A program made the position numbers and the translations under genes. The notes beneath the pieces were generated by a model, which saw nothing but the letters and a program-made list of their open reading frames with translations, searched no databases and was not told where the DNA came from. Below are positions 58,176 through 64,000 of a DNA stretch of 64,000 bases, one piece after another. Origin of the DNA: Amphibacillus jilinensis Y1 (GTDB lineage Bacteria > Bacillota > Bacilli > Bacillales > Amphibacillaceae); NCBI RefSeq assembly GCF_000306965.1, contig NZ_JH976435.1, forward strand, positions 462,016-526,015. Direction: 5' to 3'. Each line of letters starts with the position of its first letter. Within the stretch, counting starts at the first letter, position 1.

Positions 58176-59391
58176 GTTTCCGCATCATATCATAATATTT
58201 TAAAGGTTGATCAACTTTTATTTTTGTGGTCATCATCGCATGTTTGGCCCGATCTATCGATTCACCTTGTTCATCCCATAACTCAGTGATGGTTTGTTTA
58301 AAATGATAGAAATGGGGTCCGAAAAATTCAACTTCATCACCGACACCAAAGCTATTTCGCTGTTGAATTGTTGCAATTTGTGTCTGTTGATCATAGTCAA
58401 GTACTAAACCAGCAAAATCATATTTAGGGATCCGATCTGGTTTGCCGAATAATTGATCCTTATCTGTCGGTTCATTATAATAAAAAGCTGTTGATAAGGA
58501 ACGCTGTGCAGCTTTCCATATTTCATCAATCCACGCTGGATCAATTTGATAATGATCCGGATCTTCAAAATATGTATCAATGATTTTTCGATATACATTT
58601 ACGACTGTTGCAACATAGTGGATGCTTTTCATGCGCCCCTCAATTTTTAGTGAATCAACACCAGCCTCAATTAAGTCCGGTAAGTGTTCAACCATGCTTA
58701 AATCTTGGGCACTCATTGTATATTTCTCATCTGCTTGCTCTGATAAAGAGATGTCATCATCGTTACCATCTTCAAATAAATCATACTTCCAACGACAAGA
58801 TTGAGCACATCCTCCGCGATTCGCGTCACGCGATGTCATATGATTGGAAAGTACACACCGTCCAGAGTAAGAAATGCACATCGCACCATGGATAAATGCT
58901 TCAATTTCAATATCTACTTTTTCCTTCATTTCCCGAATTTCTTCAACAGATACTTCACGTGCTAAGACCACGCGTGGAATCCCTTCATTTTTCCAAAATT
59001 GTGCTGTTCTCCAATTGGCAATGGATGCTTGTGTACTAATGTGTATTTCTAAATCTGGTGCAGCTTCACGACAAGATTGAATCAGTGCAGGATCGGCAGC
59101 AATAACAGCTGAGACACCAACTTCATAGAGGTTTTTAAAATACTCATGTGCCCCCTCTAAGTTTTCATTATGAGCAATAATATTAGTGGCAACATATACT
59201 TTTGCTCCGTACTTATTTGCAAACGCAACACCTTCACGCATTTCATCAAAGGTGAAATTCCCCGCCTTAGAACGGAGCCCAAATTGTCTTCCGCCAATGT
59301 AAACAGCGTCAGCTCCATAGTGAATTGCAAATTTTAATTTTTCAAGATTACCTGCGGGTGCAAGCAATTCTGGTTTTTGTCTTGTTGTCAT
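58168..59391 (-). CDS. trhP2: tRNA hydroxylation protein TrhP2 (peptidase U32 family, YrrO)
   Basis: A 407-aa U32-family protein similar to Bacillus YrrO. Such proteins use prephenate to hydroxylate U34 of certain tRNAs (ho5U). It has the barrel start PELLAPAGNLEKLKFAIHYGADAVYIGG (part), the iron-sulfur cysteine set in GAMCISYSGRCVLSN and RGGCAQSCRWKYD, and a C-terminal beta domain (about 330-407). It lies downstream of trhP1 with a 17-bp gap; both are thought to be required. Confidence 0.92.
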   Translation of the reverse strand: MTTRQKPELLAPAGNLEKLKFAIHYGADAVYIGGRQFGLRSKAGNFTFDEMREGVAFANKYGAKVYVATNIIAHNENLEGAHEYFKNLYEVGVSAVIAADPALIQSCREAAPDLEIHISTQASIANWRTAQFWKNEGIPRVVLAREVSVEEIREMKEKVDIEIEAFIHGAMCISYSGRCVLSNHMTSRDANRGGCAQSCRWKYDLFEDGNDDDISLSEQADEKYTMSAQDLSMVEHLPDLIEAGVDSLKIEGRMKSIHYVATVVNVYRKIIDTYFEDPDHYQIDPAWIDEIWKAAQRSLSTAFYYNEPTDKDQLFGKPDRIPKYDFAGLVLDYDQQTQIATIQQRNSFGVGDEVEFFGPHFYHFKQTITELWDEQGESIDRAKHAMMTTKIKVDQPLKYYDMMRKQK

Positions 59392-59408
59392 AACCCATAC
59401 ACCTCTTG

Positions 59409-60335
59409 TTAATATATCTGTTCTTTAAAGTAAAAACCGGTATTCATCGCGCGTTGCTCAGGTTGAATATCTTCAATAGCCTGTCTCCACCCTGACTTCT
59501 TTATTTGGTAATGGCGGGGATTGTTTAAGTAGGTATCAATAGCTTCTCGGTAAATAGAAACAATTTTTTCATTATAAGATTTTGTCTTTAATATGCCATT
59601 AATCAGTAAGCCATCAATTTCTGCTTCTAGTATTTGATCTAGATATTCAATCATCACTAAATCTTCGTTACTCATAATATGGGTACCATTCCCATCTTCA
59701 AAGATCGGATAGTGTGTATCATCTTTCTTATCTTCTTTAATAAAACGCATTTGCTCGGGATTATAGTCCTCTTTTATATGATTGTAATAATTACGGATCA
59801 GTTTACGTTTTGATTGAAAAATACACGTCATACCATGTACTTGTATTTCTATTGGAAATGCAACCTTTTGTTTTATTTCAATAACGGCATCAAGTGATAA
59901 TTCATTTGATAGTGTCGCACGTTTTAGCCCGCGTTGATGCCAAAAATTTAAAGTCTGATAATTTGTTGATAATGTAGCTGGATTCCATGTTAAAGGGAGC
60001 GTTAAATTGAGCTCGTCTAGTAGCTGAAAAATCGCTTGATCGCCAGCAATAATACCATCTACTCCAAATGTTTCAAGCGTCTTTAAATAATCGGGTAGTT
60101 GTTTTAAGTGGTCATTATGAAAAATAGCGTTAACCATGATATAGATGCGCTTTCCTTCTAAATGCAGCCAATCTGTCGCCGATTTCACTTGATCTAAAGT
60201 AAAATCACCACAAACACGATTTCCAAATTGTTGATTCCCTAATACAATAGCATCTGCACCAGCTTTTGTTAAAGCTTTAACTTCGTCTAAATCTTTTGCA
60301 GTGGCTTGGAGTTCAGGTTTATATAAACACATCAT
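59409..60335 (-). CDS. trhP1: tRNA hydroxylation protein TrhP1 (peptidase U32 family, YrrN)
   Basis: A 308-aa U32-family partner of TrhP2, like Bacillus YrrN. The barrel start KPELQATAKDLDEVKALTKAGADAIVLG (part) is kept, but only one of the cluster cysteines is visible (VHGMTCIFQSKRKL), so it should not carry the iron-sulfur cluster. AGGTG precedes the ATG. The pair is an operon on the minus strand. Confidence 0.9.
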   Translation of the reverse strand: MMCLYKPELQATAKDLDEVKALTKAGADAIVLGNQQFGNRVCGDFTLDQVKSATDWLHLEGKRIYIMVNAIFHNDHLKQLPDYLKTLETFGVDGIIAGDQAIFQLLDELNLTLPLTWNPATLSTNYQTLNFWHQRGLKRATLSNELSLDAVIEIKQKVAFPIEIQVHGMTCIFQSKRKLIRNYYNHIKEDYNPEQMRFIKEDKKDDTHYPIFEDGNGTHIMSNEDLVMIEYLDQILEAEIDGLLINGILKTKSYNEKIVSIYREAIDTYLNNPRHYQIKKSGWRQAIEDIQPEQRAMNTGFYFKEQIY

Positions 60336-60435
60336 TGTTCACCTCAAAAAAATACAGTCTAATGTTTATTATGAAGCAAATAATCAAAAAAGCAGTGATA
60401 AAAATCACAGTTTTTTATACTTTATAATATATTTT

Positions 60436-61413
60436 CTAACTAAAGCGATCCCTAACGTCTTGATAGCTTGGATAACTTTCGACTGACTGAGCAGATTTAA
60501 TCGCGTTGATGATCGCTTTTTCAACTACAGTAGTAGCCAACATGGAAATTACATTTAAATCTACTTCTTCCTCGTTACTGCTTAAAGTAAATAACGTATC
60601 ACCATCGACAAAGCTGTGTGACGGTCGCATCGTTCTTGCTAGACCATCATGAGCTACACTAGCTATTTTATTCATTTGTGCTTTCGTAGCTTTGGCATTA
60701 GTCATAACGACACCAATCGTCGTATTGCCAGAAAAACGATTAGTCGATTGAGTCATTTGATTGCATAACTGTTGCTCACTATCCAAAAACATGTGTTGCC
60801 CCCTATCATAAGCACCTGCCAATACTTTTCCTGTTGTTGGATTAATAATATCGCCAAAGCTATTAACAGCAATTAATGCTGCTATCTTAACCCCACTTAA
60901 CTCTACTGCATAGTACCCTATCCCACCTTTCATTGCATAATCAGGTCCACAACATTTACCTACAGTTGCACCTAATCCGGCACCGACATTCCCAACTAAC
61001 CCTTTTGCTGTCCCTGCATTTAAGCAGGCTTGATAACCCAACTCGGCGTCTGGGCGCACGGAAGGATTACCGATCATTAAGTCAAAAAGAACTGCACCAG
61101 GAACAATAGGGATATGGGCAGCTGGTGTGCTAAATCCAATTTGTTTCTTTTCTAAATAACGCATGATACCTGTAGCAACATCCAAGCCATACGCACTTCC
61201 GCCTGTCAAAAAGATGGCGTGCACCTTGTCTATTAGATTCTCTGATTTCAGTAAATCTGTTTCGCGCGTCCCTGGTGATCCGCCGCGTACATCAACGCCT
61301 GCGATAGCCCCATTAGGAGCGAGAACAACTGAGCACCCTGTTAAACCGTTTGGATAGGTTGCATGGCCGATTTGAAAATGTGGAAAGGCTGACGGTGTAA
61401 TTTCTTTTAACAA
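60436..61413 (-). CDS. P1 family peptidase (DmpA/S58 type)
   Basis: A 325-aa N-terminal-nucleophile hydrolase of the DmpA family, which self-cleaves to expose its nucleophile. The cleavage site is RFSGN-TTIGVV near residue 232, so the new N-terminal residue would be threonine instead of the serine of DmpA. Conserved blocks: GCSVVLAPNGAIAGVDVRGG (part), FLTGGSAYGLDVA, GNVGAGLGATVGK. Known members cleave beta-amino or D-amino peptides. Start is TTG behind AAGGAGG. Confidence 0.88.
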   Translation of the reverse strand: MLKEITPSAFPHFQIGHATYPNGLTGCSVVLAPNGAIAGVDVRGGSPGTRETDLLKSENLIDKVHAIFLTGGSAYGLDVATGIMRYLEKKQIGFSTPAAHIPIVPGAVLFDLMIGNPSVRPDAELGYQACLNAGTAKGLVGNVGAGLGATVGKCCGPDYAMKGGIGYYAVELSGVKIAALIAVNSFGDIINPTTGKVLAGAYDRGQHMFLDSEQQLCNQMTQSTNRFSGNTTIGVVMTNAKATKAQMNKIASVAHDGLARTMRPSHSFVDGDTLFTLSSNEEEVDLNVISMLATTVVEKAIINAIKSAQSVESYPSYQDVRDRFS

Positions 61414-61496
61414 AGTGATGTCCTCCTTATGTTGGTTTAGTATAATATGAACGAGGGAACGAAATATATAGATAATGAATAAAGGAGTGATGTGAT

Positions 61497-61778
61497 ATGT
61501 CCCGTTTACGCGCTCATATGATTGTTTCGGGTAGAGTTCAAGGGGTTGGTTTTCGATATACCACGCAAATGAAAGCGAAGGAAATAGGCGTGTGCGGTTG
61601 GGTGAAAAATTTACCTGATGATACGGTTGAAATTGAAGGTGAAGGTGAAGTTGATAAATTATATCAGTTTATTGATGCGATCAAAGCTGGGCCAAGCCCA
61701 TCTGCTCAAGTTGAAGATGTTGATCTGAATATTTACGAAGAACTTAAAGCGTACCAGTCCTTTGATGTCGTTTACTGA
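61497..61778 (+). CDS. acyP: Acylphosphatase
   Basis: A 93-aa enzyme hydrolysing acyl phosphates. The phosphate loop with its catalytic arginine is SGRVQGVGFRYTT (R20 region), and the catalytic asparagine lies in GWVKNLPDDTVEI. AAAGGAGTG precedes the ATG. Single gene with its own terminator. Confidence 0.95.
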   Translation: MSRLRAHMIVSGRVQGVGFRYTTQMKAKEIGVCGWVKNLPDDTVEIEGEGEVDKLYQFIDAIKAGPSPSAQVEDVDLNIYEELKAYQSFDVVY

Positions 61779-61794
61779 TTTTGCTATTAAAATG

Positions 61795-61838
61795 AAAAAA
61801 GTCGTGTATTTATTAAACAAATATACACGACTTTCTTA
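61795..61838 (+). terminator. Terminator of acyP
   Basis: AAAGTCGTGTAT pairs with ATACACGACTTT; T-rich tail. Confidence 0.88.
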
Positions 61839-61888
61839 TTCATTACAGATAACTATCGGTAAAACGTCCACTGATTAAAGGACATTTT
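61839..61888 (+). repeat. Dispersed intergenic repeat, module A copy
   Basis: TTCATTACAGATAACTATCGGTAAAACGTCCAC matches module A at 11867, again just behind a terminator. The second half diverges into GATTAAAGGACATTTTA. Confidence 0.68.
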
Positions 61889-62126
61889 ATTTTTCTTCAA
61901 AAAAACGACGGTTTAATGCAATGTATTCATGCTCTTCTTCTGGAACTTCATCCTCCATAAAAATAGCTTCAACAGGACAAACCGCTTCACAAGCACCACA
62001 GTCAATACAAATATCAGGATCAATATAAAACATATCGTCTCCCTCTTCTATACAATCAACAGGGCATACCTCTTCACATTCCCCAGCCTTTTCTCCAATA
62101 CATGGAGATGTTATAACAAACGCCAC
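61887..62126 (-). CDS. fdxA: Seven-iron ferredoxin
   Basis: A 79-aa electron carrier. The cysteine pattern C-x7-C-x3-CP-x2-C (SPCIGEKAGECEEVCPVDC) followed by C-x2-C-x2-C-x3-CP (ICIDCGACEAVCP) is that of 3Fe-4S/4Fe-4S ferredoxins. The acidic C-terminal tail is usual. Start GTG was chosen with GGGAGG upstream; the longer frame has no site. Partner enzymes are unknown. Confidence 0.92.
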   Translation of the reverse strand: MAFVITSPCIGEKAGECEEVCPVDCIEEGDDMFYIDPDICIDCGACEAVCPVEAIFMEDEVPEEEHEYIALNRRFFEEK

Positions 62127-62161
62127 TCTAAATGCCTCCCTCAAAAATAGTGTAAATGCTT

Positions 62162-62707
62162 TTACCAAATATGTTGAAGTTGATAAAAGTCTTGCTCATG
62201 TTCAATAATGAAAATATCAGGATTTTTTAATAATCGCCATTGTGTAAAACCATAGCCCTCCTCAAACTGAGAGAGCAGGAGCATAAGTAAGTTACCGTGA
62301 GTCACCATCGCAATTTGTTGATGATTTGGATCTTCCATTGCTTCTTTAATGACTTGAAGCCCACGTTGTAATGCATCATTGGATGACTCGCCACCAGGTA
62401 GTCGATAATCCATATCTTTAAATGATGTCTCAACAACATCAAACCAATCATCAACAGGCTGATCACTTAAGATACGTTCTTGTAATCGAGAGTCTGTTTC
62501 AATATCAATCTCATTTTGTCTTGCATAAGGCTTTATTGTTTCGACAGCTCTCATATATGGGCTGGAAATAATTCTATCCAATTTTAATCCCTTTGAATTT
62601 AAGAATTCAGCTAATCGTCTTGCTTGATTAACGCCGTTATTCGTCAAAGGAGAATCTTTATGTTGACCTTCTGCTTGACAATGTCGAATAAGAATGAGCT
62701 TTTTCAT
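62162..62707 (-). CDS. Histidine phosphatase family protein
   Basis: A 181-aa phosphoglycerate-mutase-like phosphatase. The catalytic histidine is in LIRHCQAEGQ near residue 9 (RHC in place of the common RHG), a second arginine in ISSPYMRAVET, and the second histidine in VTHGNLLMLL near residue 136. Substrate unknown. AGGAGATG precedes the ATG. Confidence 0.87.
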   Translation of the reverse strand: MKKLILIRHCQAEGQHKDSPLTNNGVNQARRLAEFLNSKGLKLDRIISSPYMRAVETIKPYARQNEIDIETDSRLQERILSDQPVDDWFDVVETSFKDMDYRLPGGESSNDALQRGLQVIKEAMEDPNHQQIAMVTHGNLLMLLLSQFEEGYGFTQWRLLKNPDIFIIEHEQDFYQLQHIW

Positions 62708-62778
62708 TGGATCATCTCCTGATTAGGCTAAGAGTCAATAGGGTTACCTACCATATAAAGCTGATATTAGGGCAATTA

Positions 62779-62988
62779 TTATTTGAATTCCTCAGTAAAA
62801 TATGTTTTTCGGAATCCACCAATACGATTTGAATTATCAATAATAAAATAAAACTCGTCTGTCTCATTTTTTACATCATATACCTTCTCTGGTGTTAGCA
62901 TATTATTAACAACAAATTTTTTAGCATTCGTGTGAACACATTTTATTTGTTTAATGGTTTCATTTTCTTCCCAGTATTTATGGATCAA
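62779..62988 (-). CDS. DUF6501 family small protein
   Basis: A 69-aa protein, IHKYWEENETIKQIKCVHTN at its start with KFVVNNMLTPEKVYDVKNET in the middle, resembling a conserved short Bacillaceae family that I remember as DUF6501. Start TTG was selected because GGGAGG lies about 9 bases upstream; the open frame reaches further back without support. Function unknown. Confidence 0.7.
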   Translation of the reverse strand: MIHKYWEENETIKQIKCVHTNAKKFVVNNMLTPEKVYDVKNETDEFYFIIDNSNRIGGFRKTYFTEEFK

Positions 62989-63158
62989 GGTAATTCTTCC
63001 TCCCTTTTCCTTTCCTATTAAACTTATCTTATATTTTAGCACGTTTCTACAAAAAAAATAACCATTGTATATAAAAAAGTTCAATTCATGTTATATAGAA
63101 GGTTTATTAGTTAATACGAAGGTTAAAATAATCATTTTCACCTTCACGTTCTTTTGTA

Positions 63159-64000
63159 TTATGACTGATTAAACAACTGCTTATATGCACCATAACCTTC
63201 AGCTTCTAATTCATGTTTTGGAATAAATCTTAGAGCGGCTGAGTTAATGCAATAACGCGTGCCACCAAATTCAGTAGGACCATCATCGAATACATGTCCT
63301 AAATGACTATCTGCACCTTTACTTCTTACTTCAATACGTCTCATGCCATGAGAGGTGTCAAGGGATTCTTCAATTTCATTACGATTTATGGGTTTCGTAA
63401 AGCTTGGCCATCCACAACCAGCATCATATTTATCTAATGAAGAAAATAAAGGTTCTCCACTAACAATATCTACATAAATCCCTTCGTCTTCAGTTGCATA
63501 GTAATCATTCTGAAACGGTTTTTCTGTACCGTTTTCTTGGGTCACGTGGTATTGAAGTGATGTTAACTTGGATTTTAATTCTTCCTTAGAATAGGAAGGT
63601 TTCCAATGGTTTTTGATGAAAGCTTCTCTACCAGAACCTTGTTTATATAAGCGGTAATGAAAGCTGTTTTTTTGATAATAATTTTGATGTTTCTCTTCTG
63701 CTCGATAAAACGTTTTTGCCGGTAAAATTTCAGTTACAATAGGCTTATCGAACTTATTTGATTTACTTAATGCATGTTTAGACGCTTCGGCTATTTCTCT
63801 TTGTTCGCTATTGTGATAAAAAATGGCTGATTTATATGATGAGCCTCTATCGTTAAATTGTCCACCTCTATCAGTTGGATCGATTTGTTTCCAAAAAAGA
63901 TCGACTAATTTTTCATAGGGGAATATATTAGGATCATAGGTGATTTGTACAGCTTCGTAATGCCCCGTTGTATCTGAACAAACTTCTTCATAAGTTGGAT
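63159..64000 (-). CDS. msrAB: Peptide-methionine sulfoxide reductase MsrA-MsrB fusion, 3' part
   Basis: The frame is open to the window edge, so the 5' end is missing. The visible N-terminal part is MsrA without its GCFWC start ([33 protein letters not shown]). A linker then leads to a full MsrB domain from about base 63560 ([23 protein letters not shown], and the catalytic cysteine in [11 protein letters not shown]). The ATG-less continuity shows that this is one fused gene, not a separate msrB starting at 63545. It reduces both S- and R-sulfoxides. Confidence 0.93.
   Translation of the reverse strand, partial: PTYEEVCSDTTGHYEAVQITYDPNIFPYEKLVDLFWKQIDPTDRGGQFNDRGSSYKSAIFYHNSEQREIAEASKHALSKSNKFDKPIVTEILPAKTFYRAEEKHQNYYQKNSFHYRLYKQGSGREAFIKNHWKPSYSKEELKSKLTSLQYHVTQENGTEKPFQNDYYATEDEGIYVDIVSGEPLFSSLDKYDAGCGWPSFTKPINRNEIEESLDTSHGMRRIEVRSKGADSHLGHVFDDGPTEFGGTRYCINSAALRFIPKHELEAEGYGAYKQLFNQS

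Noticed and set aside
58608-58895. Plus-strand ORF of 95 codons opposite trhP2
   Set aside because: It is a mirror frame of a clearly conserved U32 gene; cysteine- and histidine-rich translation is typical of such shadows.
63159-63545. A separate 128-aa msrB gene starting with GTG at 63545
   Set aside because: The same frame continues without a stop to the window edge and encodes MsrA; no ribosome binding site precedes 63545. It is one fused gene.

Overview
The window is AT-rich, densely coded DNA from a low-GC Gram-positive bacterium. Gene content and sequence style point to the Bacillaceae: parE-parC, GltC with gltAB, CvfB, a YrrN/YrrO pair, DUF3231 and DUF2512 proteins, T-box and lysine leaders, a CIRCE element and strong AGGAGG ribosome binding sites. 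A complete Na+-type V-ATPase operon and widely dispersed intergenic repeats favour a halophilic or alkaliphilic, facultatively anaerobic member such as the Amphibacillus/Halolactibacillus group. That genus-level guess is inference. No rRNA, tRNA, CRISPR array or prophage was seen.

Layout. 1-3.6 kb: the 3' part of parE, then parC (topoisomerase IV). 3.9-5.3 kb: a flavin reductase-like gene and a minus-strand histidinol phosphatase. 5.4-11.7 kb: histidine operon hisZGDBHAF-IE (no hisC) behind a promoter that overlaps a perfect palindrome. 12-19.6 kb: msrA, gltC and the divergent gltAB glutamate synthase genes. 20-27 kb: amino-acid genes ilvE, T-box-controlled proBA and ilvA, with a VanZ-like gene, the pyrophosphatase ppaC and a long palindrome. 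27-28.7 kb: a 52-aa protein, a DUF188 protein and cvfB. 28.8-37.4 kb: the nine-gene V-ATPase operon. 37.4-38.2 kb: a decayed ISL3-type insertion sequence holding a nested GC-rich Bacillaceae repeat. 38.3-43.2 kb: dapA with a lysine riboswitch, an IDEAL-domain protein, htpG with CIRCE, and tenA with a TPP riboswitch. 43.2-51 kb: small membrane, stress and transport genes, including a type I toxin-like peptide, a split chromate transporter with its LysR gene, CueP, a DNA alkyl-transferase, a CAP-domain protein, RidA and an MFS transporter. 51.3-57.3 kb: the accessory zone, with unrecognised genes and a 2.1-kb Tn3-type cassette bounded by 38-bp inverted repeats and a 5-bp target duplication. 57.3-64 kb: mostly minus-strand housekeeping genes (hydrolase, trhP pair, P1 peptidase, ferredoxin, phosphatase, truncated msrAB), plus acylphosphatase.

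How the genes fit together. Much of the first 40 kb is amino-acid biosynthesis (His, Glu, Leu/Ile/Val, Pro, Thr to Ile, Lys), and each locus shows its own control device: a palindromic operator, a LysR site, a T-box or a lysine riboswitch. The V-ATPase proteolipid keeps every residue that binds Na+ in Enterococcus hirae NtpK, so it probably handles sodium.

The strongest non-gene signals are: (1) a dispersed two-module hairpin repeat with at least six copies, several sitting just after terminators; (2) the Tn3-derived AraC-GNAT cassette; (3) the long palindrome before ilvA; (4) the lysine leader of dapA, which can sequester its own ribosome binding site. Function calls rest on motif recognition and remembered family members; no database search was possible.
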